NCBI GenBank assembly: GCA_018920255.1
Contig: JAHLMR010000011.1
Location: 1-18,236, forward strand
DNA from: Candidatus Aenigmatarchaeota archaeon
Lineage (GTDB): Archaea > Aenigmatarchaeota > Aenigmatarchaeia > Aenigmatarchaeales > JAHLMR01
Length of the DNA stretch: 18,236 bases
Direction of reading: 5' to 3'
Part shown: positions 1 through 6,942 of the stretch, in pieces
Numbering within the stretch: position 1 is the stretch's first letter
Layout of the letters: each line of letters begins with the position of its first letter
Notes under the pieces: model-generated
The model's input: only the letters and a program-made list of their open reading frames with translations
What the model was told of the DNA's origin: nothing
The model's database searches: none
Translations under genes and position numbers: made by a program

Positions 1-1
1 A

Positions 2-553
2 TTCTCTTCCTGCTTCTTCTCCAGCAATTTTACATTCTTTACTTTCTGGGTCTTCCCAGCAACTAGAAGCAACATTATAAACATGATAACTTCCTACTAT
101 TAATAAGCTTATAAGAGAAACTAAAGCAACTGCAGTTGGATAAGTTAAAGGAATTCCAAGACCTGAACAAATTTCAACAGCAAGAGCTGCAACTAAAAGT
201 ATTATTACTGCAGAAATAGCTATTTTTATACCTAAATTTGTTAATGTTCCAACTGGATCTCTTTTTAAATCATCAATAAAGCTATTAATACCATTAATAA
301 TTCCATTACCAAAGCCAATTAATGAATTAATAATTCCTTTCCTTGTATTTTCATTTGAAAGTAATAAGCTTAAAATTACAAACAAAAACCCTCCTGGTAT
401 TATACTTGAAATGACTATTGAAAAAAGAGCCAAAAACAAATCCGAGACTCCAAAATCCGGATTAAAAGGTACTGCAAATCCGGGCAAAGAAAAGGATAGT
501 ATAAATAAGAAAATGAAAAGAAATTGGCGTTTGCCAAGCATTTTTGCCCCCAT
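2..553 (-). CDS. Exported multi-pass membrane protein, 5' part only (runs off left edge)
   Basis: Reading leftward from the ATG at 553 gives an open frame of 184 codons that is still open at the window edge. The first ~27 residues look like a signal peptide: a basic GKR stretch, a hydrophobic core, then a small-residue end at GFA. At least two further hydrophobic segments follow, at about residues 38-63 and 110-130, with a possible third near 137-155. A short soluble part contains two cysteines (SCWEDP, KECKI). An in-frame ATG at 541 is possible, but a TATA box centred 26.5 bases before 553 and the lack of a clear ribosome-binding site favour a leaderless start at 553. I do not recognise the family and infer no function beyond a membrane or cell-surface location. 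Confidence 0.7.
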   Translation of the reverse strand, partial: MGAKMLGKRQFLFIFLFILSFSLPGFAVPFNPDFGVSDLFLALFSIVISSIIPGGFLFVILSLLLSNENTRKGIINSLIGFGNGIINGINSFIDDLKRDPVGTLTNLGIKIAISAVIILLVAALAVEICSGLGIPLTYPTAVALVSLISLLIVGSYHVYNVASSCWEDPESKECKIAGEEAGRE

Positions 554-575
554 GATAAGTAATTTGATTTGCTGA

Positions 576-583
576 TATATAAA
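576..583 (-). promoter_or_regulatory. TATA box, promoter of the left-edge membrane protein gene
   Basis: The minus strand reads TTTATATA, an archaeal box A match, centred 26.5 bases before the ATG at 553. That places transcription start at or next to the start codon, so the mRNA should be leaderless. Confidence 0.6.
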
Positions 584-650
584 GATTTTGTAATGTTGAA
601 ATTAATGAAAGTAACAATAAAATTATTCTTTATTATTAAGAAATTAATTT

Positions 651-1463
651 TTAAACTTTTATTTCTCTTAATCTTTTTATTCTTTCTTCAATAGGAGGAT
701 GTGTACTAAATAAATTAATTATAAAATTACTGCTAAATGGATTTACTATCCATAAATGTGAGGTAGCATAATTTCCATTTATTGGATGTTTTTTAGAAAT
801 TTCAAAAATTTTTTCTAATGCAGAAGCTAATGCATTTGGTTTTTTTGAAATTAAAGCACCAGTATAATCTGCAGCATATTCTCTAGTTCTTGAAATAGCA
901 AGCTGTATAAGCATTGCAGCAAACGGTATAAATATAATTAATGGTAATAATAAAATATTGTTTCTGTTTCTATCACCGAAAGTTGAATACCATGCAAATT
1001 GAGCAAGATAAGAAATTGCACCTGCTATAGTTGCTGAAATTGTTGCAATTAATGTATCACGATTTTTTATGTGTGCTATTTCATGTGATAAAACTCCTTC
1101 TATTTCCTCTTCATTTAAAATATTTATAAGACCCCTTGTTACTGCAAGGGCTGAATTTTTTGGATTTCTTCCTGTTGCAAACGCATTAGGTACAGGTAAA
1201 TTTACAATATATAATTTTGGAATAGGTATTTTTGCTTCGTTTGCTAATTTTTTTACTATATTTTCAAGTTTTTTATCTTTGTATTCCTTTGCTCCATATA
1301 TGCTTAAAACTATTTTATCAGACCAAAAATAAGTAATAAAATTTAAAATGAATGCTAAGAAAAATGCTAATGAAAGACCAACCATTCCTCCTAAAATAAA
1401 TCCTATTCCCATAAACAATGCTGTAAGTAAACCTAATAAAAATGCTGTTTTTAATAATGACAT
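651..1463 (-). CDS. htpX: HtpX-type membrane zinc metalloprotease
   Basis: This is a 270-residue M48-family integral membrane protease, which in bacteria takes part in quality control of misfolded membrane proteins. The zinc site is visible as HEIAH (H127, E128, H131), with the third ligand expected at E195 in the conserved SRTREYAAD segment. The family signature PNAFATG is at residues 92-98. Two N-terminal hydrophobic segments (about 7-24 and 27-46) and two after the HEXXH (about 139-157 and 169-190) fit the four-helix HtpX layout. The gene lies 18 bases after the phosphohexomutase stop and has no Shine-Dalgarno sequence. A TTTAAAAA box centred 26.5 bases before its ATG suggests its own leaderless promoter rather than strict operon membership. 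The length is slightly short but complete for the family. Confidence 0.93.
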   Translation of the reverse strand: MSLLKTAFLLGLLTALFMGIGFILGGMVGLSLAFFLAFILNFITYFWSDKIVLSIYGAKEYKDKKLENIVKKLANEAKIPIPKLYIVNLPVPNAFATGRNPKNSALAVTRGLINILNEEEIEGVLSHEIAHIKNRDTLIATISATIAGAISYLAQFAWYSTFGDRNRNNILLLPLIIFIPFAAMLIQLAISRTREYAADYTGALISKKPNALASALEKIFEISKKHPINGNYATSHLWIVNPFSSNFIINLFSTHPPIEERIKRLREIKV

Positions 1464-1481
1464 AATTATAATTAAATATCT

Positions 1482-2783
1482 TTAGTTTTTAAATTTTTCT
1501 ATTAAACTTATTATTTCATTTGTAAATTCTTTTATTTTTGAAAAATTCTCTAACTTTCCACTTATAGAAATTCTTAGTATTGGTTCTGTATTAGAAAATC
1601 TTATAAGACAAGTGCTTAAATCATCAAAAATAAATTTAATTCCATCTAATTTTTCAGTTTTATATTTTTTAGAATATTCTTCAATAGTATTAATTATTTC
1701 TTTTTTATTATTCTCATTAATTTTAATTTTACAATTTTCAAAGAAAATTTTTGGATAGTCAGAATAAAGTTCACTTATTTTTTTATTTTCAAGAAATAAA
1801 ATATTTGAAATTTTAATAAATGTATAAAATGCATCCTCTAAATAATTACATTCTTTAAAATAAAAATGATTTGATCTTTCTGCACCAATATCAGCATTTT
1901 CTTGCTTAACTTTATTCAGCAATGTTCTTCCAACTGCAGTTTCTAATCCTACTATTTTTCTTTTTTTCAACTCTTCTTTAAAAAATTCTGAAAAGCTTAC
2001 TTCATATACGAATTTTTTTGGATTTAAATATTTTATAAAAATATAAGAAATTAATTCACCATCAATAATTTCTCCATTTTCATCTAAAAATACTATTCTA
2101 TCAGCATCACCATCAAAAGCAATTCCAAAATCTAATTTATTTTCTTTAATAACCTTACTTAATTCTTTTAAATTTTCTTTATTTGGTTCTGGCTCATGAC
2201 AAGGAAAATTTCCATCTATATTTTTATTTAAAATAATACAATTTTCATTTTTTATTAAATCATAAAATACTATTGAGCCAACTCCATTTGAAAAATCAAC
2301 TGCAAATTTCAAATTTTTAAAATTTGATTTTTCTTTTAAAAAGAATAAATGTTTATTTTTATAGTATGATCCATCTTCTAATTTTCCTTTTTCATTTAAA
2401 GAAATTTCTAAATTATCTATAATTTCATTTTCGTTTAAAATAATTAAATTTTTAAATTTATCATAAATTTTTAGTCCGTTATATTCTTTTGGATTATGAC
2501 TTGCTGTTACTTGTAAATGTAAATCAAAATTTCCATTTATCATCGCAAAATTAAATGTAGAAGTAGAAACTTCGCCTAAAAAACATACGTTAACTCCATA
2601 AAATAAAAAGGTATTTATTAAACTATTTGCAAGTGATTCACTTCCCATTCTTCCATCTCTTCCAATTAAAACTTTTTTCGGTTTAAATAATTTTATACAT
2701 GTTTTAGCTATTTTTGAAAAAATCTCTTCGTTAACTTCTTCAGGATATTTTCCTCTAATATCATAAGCTTTAAAAATTGACAT
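1482..2783 (-). CDS. Phosphohexomutase (phosphomannomutase / phosphoglucosamine mutase family)
   Basis: This 433-residue protein belongs to the alpha-D-phosphohexomutase superfamily, which interconverts hexose 6- and 1-phosphates through a phosphoserine. The active-site loop TASHNP (S95), the metal loop DGDADR (D224, D226, D228), the sugar-binding loop AERSNH (301-306) and the C-terminal phosphate loop SNTEP are all present, so it looks catalytically complete. Its place as fourth gene after glmS, an acetyltransferase and a GlmU-like gene suggests it isomerises GlcN-6-P or GlcNAc-6-P. However, SNTEP and the E-x-S-x-H-x-x-F loop resemble ManB/AlgC phosphomannomutases more than GlmM (usually GEQSGH and SGTEP), so mannose or dual specificity is possible. 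A GTGAT ribosome-binding site overlaps the stop of the preceding gene, 5 bases upstream. Confidence 0.88.
   Translation of the reverse strand: MSIFKAYDIRGKYPEEVNEEIFSKIAKTCIKLFKPKKVLIGRDGRMGSESLANSLINTFLFYGVNVCFLGEVSTSTFNFAMINGNFDLHLQVTASHNPKEYNGLKIYDKFKNLIILNENEIIDNLEISLNEKGKLEDGSYYKNKHLFFLKEKSNFKNLKFAVDFSNGVGSIVFYDLIKNENCIILNKNIDGNFPCHEPEPNKENLKELSKVIKENKLDFGIAFDGDADRIVFLDENGEIIDGELISYIFIKYLNPKKFVYEVSFSEFFKEELKKRKIVGLETAVGRTLLNKVKQENADIGAERSNHFYFKECNYLEDAFYTFIKISNILFLENKKISELYSDYPKIFFENCKIKINENNKKEIINTIEEYSKKYKTEKLDGIKFIFDDLSTCLIRFSNTEPILRISISGKLENFSKIKEFTNEIISLIEKFKN
1486..1493 (-). promoter_or_regulatory. Possible TATA box for htpX inside the 3' end of the upstream gene
   Basis: The minus strand reads TTTAAAAA, centred 26.5 bases before the htpX ATG. 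It overlaps the last codons of the phosphohexomutase gene. The spacing matches the other leaderless promoters in the window, but T/A runs are common here, so this is tentative. Confidence 0.4.
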
Positions 2784-2788
2784 TCATA

Positions 2789-3463
2789 TCACATTTTTCT
2801 AGCATTAATTAAAGCCTCTTCATTACCTATATCAGATCTTTTTCCCTTTAATGTATAAATTCTAAATTTTTTTATTTTATTATACTCTAAAATTGCATCT
2901 GTTAAATAATATTCTCCTGTTTTTTCATTAGGTTTTATTTTATCTAAAATTTTAAAAAAATCTTTTGTAATTTTAATAACTCCAACAAAAATTTTCCCCT
3001 TTCCTGTTTCAGTTTTTTCTTTAATTTCTTTTAAATATCCATTTTCTTCTATTATTTTTCCATACTTAGAAACATCATCAACTTCTTTAACACCTATAAT
3101 TAGTTCATCTTTTTTAAATTCTTCTAACGTATCTTCAAAATATTCATCAGCATATGTAATTAAAATATAATCATCAGTAATATATTTTGATGCTGTTTTA
3201 ACAGCAGATGCTGTACCATATTTATTTTCTTGAACTATGTAATTTACTCCTGGATGATATCTTTCTAAAAAGCCAATAATTTCTTCTTTTAAATATTTTA
3301 CTATAACAAAAATATTTTTATTGTCTATACCTAAAGAATTAAGCTTATCAATATGATGTGTTAATAATGTTTTTCCTTTAATAGTAAAAAGTGGTTTAGG
3401 TACTAAATTAGTATATGGTCTTAATCTTATTCCTTCACCTGCAGCTAAAATTATAGCTTGCAT
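2789..3463 (-). CDS. GlmU-like sugar-1-phosphate uridylyltransferase lacking the acetyltransferase domain
   Basis: This is a 224-residue single-domain nucleotidylyltransferase, probably joining UTP and GlcNAc-1-P to give UDP-GlcNAc. The start shows the nucleotide-binding motif LAAGEGIRLRP (from residue 5), followed by PKPL. The GTASAV motif contacts the base, and YADEY supplies a metal-binding Asp. The GEYYLTDAI segment near residues 179-187 is characteristic of GlmU pyrophosphorylase domains. GlmU normally continues into a left-handed beta-helix acetyltransferase of about 200 residues. Here the protein stops after the Rossmann-like domain. I chose the ATG at 3463 because GGTGA (3469-3473) sits 5 bases upstream, leaving one base after the preceding stop. 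Longer starts (3475, 3496) would overlap the acetyltransferase gene. The exact sugar is inferred from motifs and context. Confidence 0.85.
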   Translation of the reverse strand: MQAIILAAGEGIRLRPYTNLVPKPLFTIKGKTLLTHHIDKLNSLGIDNKNIFVIVKYLKEEIIGFLERYHPGVNYIVQENKYGTASAVKTASKYITDDYILITYADEYFEDTLEEFKKDELIIGVKEVDDVSKYGKIIEENGYLKEIKEKTETGKGKIFVGVIKITKDFFKILDKIKPNEKTGEYYLTDAILEYNKIKKFRIYTLKGKRSDIGNEEALINARKM

Positions 3464-3464
3464 T

Positions 3465-3797
3465 TTATTCACCATTAAAATCAATTCTAAATTCAAACCC
3501 CCATTTTTTAAAGCCTAATTTTTCATAAAGTTTATGAACGTTTTCTCTTGTTTCTCTACTTGTTGCAATTATTTTATAGCAACCTAAATTCTTTGCTAAT
3601 TCAATTGCTTTTTTTACTAATTCTGTTCCTATACCTTGACCTCGCATACTTTCATCAACAAACACATCTTCAAGAAGTGCATATGGATTTTTATGAAGTT
3701 CATTTCTTATTAGAAAAATAAAACATCTTCCAATTTCTTTCTTATCTTTTACTACAGAAATTTTATAATATTCTGAATTTCCTTTTTCTATATTCAT
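3465..3797 (-). CDS. Short GNAT N-acetyltransferase, candidate GNA1-like glucosamine-phosphate acetyltransferase
   Basis: This 110-residue GNAT-fold protein transfers acetyl from acetyl-CoA to an amine. The CoA-binding motif A is seen as RGQGIGTELV (about residues 52-61), after an LLEDVFVD strand. It is followed by GCYKII and by the LYEKLGF motif B. From memory, these segments parallel eukaryotic Gna1 (HIEDIAV, GQGLGKLL, GCYKII, FYEKCGF), which acetylates glucosamine-6-phosphate. Similar strings also occur in GNATs of other specificity. It sits between glmS and a GlmU-like gene that lacks its own acetyltransferase, which makes it the obvious candidate for the missing step. A near-perfect Shine-Dalgarno, GAGGTGAT (3801-3808), overlaps the glmS stop. 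It is shorter at the N-terminus than most GNATs (about 140-160 residues). Confidence 0.85.
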   Translation of the reverse strand: MNIEKGNSEYYKISVVKDKKEIGRCFIFLIRNELHKNPYALLEDVFVDESMRGQGIGTELVKKAIELAKNLGCYKIIATSRETRENVHKLYEKLGFKKWGFEFRIDFNGE

Positions 3798-3800
3798 TTA

Positions 3801-3808
3801 ATCACCTC
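3801..3808 (-). promoter_or_regulatory. Strong Shine-Dalgarno of the acetyltransferase gene, overlapping the glmS stop
   Basis: The minus strand reads GAGGTGAT 3 bases before the ATG at 3797, a nearly full match to the 16S rRNA 3' end. The glmS TGA stop (3807-3809) lies within it, so the two genes are probably translationally coupled. Confidence 0.75.
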
Positions 3809-5558
3809 ATAAAACAGTTACACTTTTAGCTAAGTTTCTTGGTCTATCTGGATTAAAGCCACGTAAAATAGCAAGTTGATATGCTAAAAGTTGCATTGGT
3901 ATTATTTGATAAATTAAATTTGATATTCCATCTTCTGGTACTTTTATCCAGATATCAAAAATTTCAGAATTTGTACTGCTTACTCCAATTATAAATGCCC
4001 CTCTACTTTTAAGCTCTAATGCATTAGAAATTATTTCTTTTTCTTTTCCTAAAAATACAATACATGGAGTTCCTTTTTCTATTAGTGCAATTGGTCCGTG
4101 CTTAATTTCTCCTCCTGGAAATGCTTCTGCATGAATATAAGAAATTTCTTTTATTTTTAATGCAGCCTCAAGTGATGTTACATAATTAATTCCTCTTCCA
4201 ATTAAAAAAATACTTTTTGAGTTTTTTAATTTTTCAGCAACCTTTTTAATATATTCGCGTCTTGATTCGGCTAAAAGTTCATAAACCTTATTTTTTATTT
4301 CATCTATATTTATAGAACTATCGTTTGAAAGAAGTTTATATATTAAAATAAAAATAATAAGTTCTGCAATATATGCTTTTGTTGAAGCAACACCTATTTC
4401 TGGACCAGCATTCATATATAAACAAATATCACTTTCTCTTTCTAGTGAACTTCCTTTTACATTTACAACTGAAAATATTTTACATCCTTTTTCCTTTGAA
4501 AATCTAATTGCATCTAAAACATCTGCTGTTTCTCCAGATTGAGATACTGCAATAACTATATCATCTTTTTTAAGAATATTTCCAAAATTTTTAAATTCTG
4601 ATGCAATAAAAACATGTGCTATTATTCCAAGTTTTGAAAAAAGATATTTTGCTGCAAGACATGCATGATAAGATGTGCCAGCAGAAACCATAAAAATTTC
4701 TTTTTTCTTAGAAATTTCAAAAACAAATTTATTTAATTTATTAATATCCTGTTTTGTTGCTTTTTCTATTACATCCTTTTGTTCTAAAATTTCTTTTATC
4801 ATATAATGATCAAAACTACCTTTTTCTATTGCAGAAAAATTTATTTCAATTTTTTCAATTTTTCTTTCAATTTTTCTTTTAAACAAATTTTCTATTTTAT
4901 ATTTATTTTTTTCTAAAACAACAAAATCATAATTTTTTAGAAATACTACATTATTTGTATATTTAATAAAAGCTGGAATATCGCTCGCTGCAAAATATCC
5001 ATGATCTGCAATTCCTATTACAAGAGGGGATTCATTTCTTATTGCAATTATCTTTTCTTCTTTATTATTTATAATTAACAAAGCAAAACTTCCTTTTAAT
5101 TCTTTAACTGCCTCCTTACAAGCATTTTCAAATTTTTTTTCTCTTTTCATATATTTTTCAATAAGGTGTGCAACTACTTCAGTATCAGTGCTGCTCTTAA
5201 AAACATGATTTTCTTTTTCAAGTGCTTCTTTTAACTCATTATAATTTTCTATAATTCCATTATGAACTATCGCTATGTTATTATTACAGTCAGTATGAGG
5301 ATGAGAATTTACTTCACTAACTTCTCCATGAGTTGCCCAACGAGTATGTCCTATAACTATATTAGACTTTAATTCTAAAAAATTTAATTTTGAATTAACA
5401 GAATCTATATTTCCAACTCCTTTTTTTATAATTAAATTTCCATTTAAAATATATGCCATTCCAACAGAATCATAACCTCTATATTCTAAATGTTTTAAAC
5501 CATCTAAAACAATTTCTGATGCATTTTTATTTCCTATATATCCTATAATTCCACACAT
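3807..5558 (-). CDS. glmS: Glutamine--fructose-6-phosphate aminotransferase (isomerizing)
   Basis: GlmS converts fructose-6-phosphate and glutamine to glucosamine-6-phosphate, the committed step of amino-sugar synthesis. The 583-residue protein begins MCGIIGYIG, so Cys2 is the N-terminal glutaminase nucleophile. RWATHGEV and the HNGIIENY segment are typical of the class II amidotransferase domain. Two SIS sugar-isomerase domains follow: one with SAGTSYHA and SQSGET (about residues 285-415), the other from about 455 to the end. The C-terminal tail NPDRPRNLAKSVTVL is the expected GlmS ending that channels ammonia. It is slightly shorter than E. coli GlmS (609) but complete. It is the first gene of a four-gene operon and faces a divergent regulator-like gene across 98 bases, with a TATA box 26.5 bases before its start. 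Confidence 0.97.
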   Translation of the reverse strand: MCGIIGYIGNKNASEIVLDGLKHLEYRGYDSVGMAYILNGNLIIKKGVGNIDSVNSKLNFLELKSNIVIGHTRWATHGEVSEVNSHPHTDCNNNIAIVHNGIIENYNELKEALEKENHVFKSSTDTEVVAHLIEKYMKREKKFENACKEAVKELKGSFALLIINNKEEKIIAIRNESPLVIGIADHGYFAASDIPAFIKYTNNVVFLKNYDFVVLEKNKYKIENLFKRKIERKIEKIEINFSAIEKGSFDHYMIKEILEQKDVIEKATKQDINKLNKFVFEISKKKEIFMVSAGTSYHACLAAKYLFSKLGIIAHVFIASEFKNFGNILKKDDIVIAVSQSGETADVLDAIRFSKEKGCKIFSVVNVKGSSLERESDICLYMNAGPEIGVASTKAYIAELIIFILIYKLLSNDSSINIDEIKNKVYELLAESRREYIKKVAEKLKNSKSIFLIGRGINYVTSLEAALKIKEISYIHAEAFPGGEIKHGPIALIEKGTPCIVFLGKEKEIISNALELKSRGAFIIGVSSTNSEIFDIWIKVPEDGISNLIYQIIPMQLLAYQLAILRGFNPDRPRNLAKSVTVL

Positions 5559-5572
5559 AAGAGAATAGATAG

Positions 5573-5588
5573 TATAAATATATTTATA
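5573..5588. promoter_or_regulatory. 16-bp perfect palindrome containing the glmS TATA box
   Basis: The sequence TATAAATATATTTATA is a perfect inverted repeat. Its minus-strand half TATAAATA (5581-5588) is centred 26.5 bases before the glmS ATG and is the likely box A, giving a leaderless mRNA. The palindrome could be an operator for the divergent winged-helix protein, but an A/T-only palindrome can arise by chance in DNA this AT-rich. Confidence 0.5.
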
Positions 5589-5626
5589 AATATTATTATA
5601 ATGGTTTTTTTAATATTATAAAAAAA

Positions 5627-5634
5627 TTTATAAA
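5627..5634 (+). promoter_or_regulatory. TATA box of the winged-helix/S-layer-like gene
   Basis: TTTATAAA, preceded by a purine run (AAAAAA) that could act as the BRE, is centred 26.5 bases before the ATG at 5657. There is no Shine-Dalgarno in between, so the transcript is probably leaderless. Confidence 0.6.
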
Positions 5635-5656
5635 GGTTTAATGGTAATAAATAATT

Positions 5657-6607
5657 ATGGTTAAAAAATTTTTAGTAGAAAAAATAAAAAATGAATATTT
5701 TATGAAAGATATAGAAATTTTTGAAAATCCTAAACATATTTCTCCGCTTACAAATAAAATAGCATGGGAAATTCTTTTAAAATTAAATCAAAAACCATAT
5801 TATCCAAAAGAATTAGCAAAAGAAATGAAAATAGATGAACAAAAAATTTATTATTATATTCATAAATTAAAAGAAGCTGAATTGATAGAAATAATTAAGG
5901 AAGAAAAAATTAGAGGGGGGACATGTAAATATTTTATGGCAAAATCTCTTGCATTTGGAGTTGAAATTCCTAAAGCAAATGCACATAAAATTAAATTAGA
6001 AAGAAGTTTTGAAAGGGTTAAAGAATTTTTTTATGAATTCATAAAAAATGGTACTTTTAATGGATATATTGTAGTTGGCTCTCCAGTTCAACATGGCCCA
6101 TACTTAACTATTGCAAGAGATGGACATTTTGCATCACAGCTTACTATGTTTCTTGGTTCTATTTGTGAAATACCAAAAAAATTTATAATAAAACTAGATA
6201 CTGAAATAAAATCTGAACGTATTGAAAAAGAAAACCTTATTTTAATAGGAGGGCCTGTAACTAATATAATTTCTGATGAAATAAATAAACAGTTAAAAAT
6301 AAAAATTGTTTGGGATAATTCTTGGAAAATTTATTCAGAATTCTCTAAAAAGAAATATACAGAGCATGATTATGGAATTATAGCTAAAATAAAAAATCCA
6401 TGGGATAATACAAAAAACATCATAATTTTAGAAGGACTTACTTTAGAGGGAACTAGAGGGTGTATAATATCAGTTGTAAATGGTTTTGAAAAAATTTTTA
6501 AAAAATATGAAAAAGGTAAAAATTATATTATTTTAATAAAAGGACTTGATAAAGATAGTGATGGGAAAGTAGATGATTTTGAAATAATTGAAAATTATGT
6601 TTTTTGA
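5657..6607 (+). CDS. Winged-helix protein with S-layer-like C-terminal region and EF-hand-type loop
   Basis: This is a 316-residue protein without signal peptide or membrane segment. Residues ~30-105 form a predicted ArsR-like winged helix (ELAKEMKIDEQKIYYYIHKLKEAELI), ending in a KYFMAKS beta-wing. The remaining ~200 residues recall the C-terminal domain of archaeal S-layer proteins: a GGPVTN turn (198-203) after a hydrophobic strand, an EGTRGC segment, and a terminal acidic loop. That loop (298-309, DKDSDGKVDDFE) has the Asp/Asp/Asp/Gly/Glu spacing of a calcium-binding EF-hand. The S-layer match is from memory of family motifs and is moderate. It probably acts in the cytoplasm as a DNA-binding regulator, perhaps of the divergent glmS operon. 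That role is inferred from gene position only. It converges on the next gene with a 13-base overlap of coding ends. Confidence 0.75.
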   Translation: MVKKFLVEKIKNEYFMKDIEIFENPKHISPLTNKIAWEILLKLNQKPYYPKELAKEMKIDEQKIYYYIHKLKEAELIEIIKEEKIRGGTCKYFMAKSLAFGVEIPKANAHKIKLERSFERVKEFFYEFIKNGTFNGYIVVGSPVQHGPYLTIARDGHFASQLTMFLGSICEIPKKFIIKLDTEIKSERIEKENLILIGGPVTNIISDEINKQLKIKIVWDNSWKIYSEFSKKKYTEHDYGIIAKIKNPWDNTKNIIILEGLTLEGTRGCIISVVNGFEKIFKKYEKGKNYIILIKGLDKDSDGKVDDFEIIENYVF

Positions 6608-6942
6608 GTTATTCTATCTAAATATTCATTAAAAGAGTTATATTCTTTTATCTCTTTGTCTTTAATTTCAATAACTTTTATTTTAAATAAATTATCTTGA
6701 GGATATTCTTTTAATTCATCTGATTTTATTCTTAAATTTCCTCCATTATATTCTACATAATTACCATTTTCTTCTACTTCAAAACCAATACTACAGCCTC
6801 TATAGATTGTAGTAATATTATTGTCAAAATCTATTTTATCTAAATTATCTTTATAAATAATTAAAATTTCTTCTTTTGAATCTCTTTTTATTTTTTCTAA
6901 TTCAGTATTAGTTGGGTTAATAATAATTAAAATATTTATCAC
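6595..6942 (-). CDS. Hypothetical protein, 115 residues
   Basis: I do not recognise this protein. It begins with a hydrophobic beta-like strand (INILIIINP), has one cysteine (RGCSIGFEVEE), and is otherwise acidic and lysine-rich with alternating short strands. There is no signal peptide or membrane helix. The start is a GTG at 6942 with AAGG and GGTGAT just upstream or overlapping, so the exact start is uncertain by a few codons. It overlaps the upstream phosphoesterase gene by 26 bases in the same direction, which points to co-transcription and translational coupling. Its 3' end overlaps the convergent winged-helix gene by 13 bases. A role linked to the phosphoesterase is possible but not shown. 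Confidence 0.7.
   Translation of the reverse strand: MINILIIINPTNTELEKIKRDSKEEILIIYKDNLDKIDFDNNITTIYRGCSIGFEVEENGNYVEYNGGNLRIKSDELKEYPQDNLFKIKVIEIKDKEIKEYNSFNEYLDRITQKT

Noticed and set aside
620-650. Short inverted repeat TTCTT...AAGAA downstream of htpX as an intrinsic terminator
   Set aside because: The arms are only 5 bases and A/T-rich, with no strong T-run after them. It is too weak to list as a terminator.
3464-3496. Longer starts (3475 or 3496) for the GlmU-like gene overlapping the acetyltransferase gene
   Set aside because: GGTGA 5 bases before the ATG at 3463, and the family start directly before the IILAAG strand, favour the short form.
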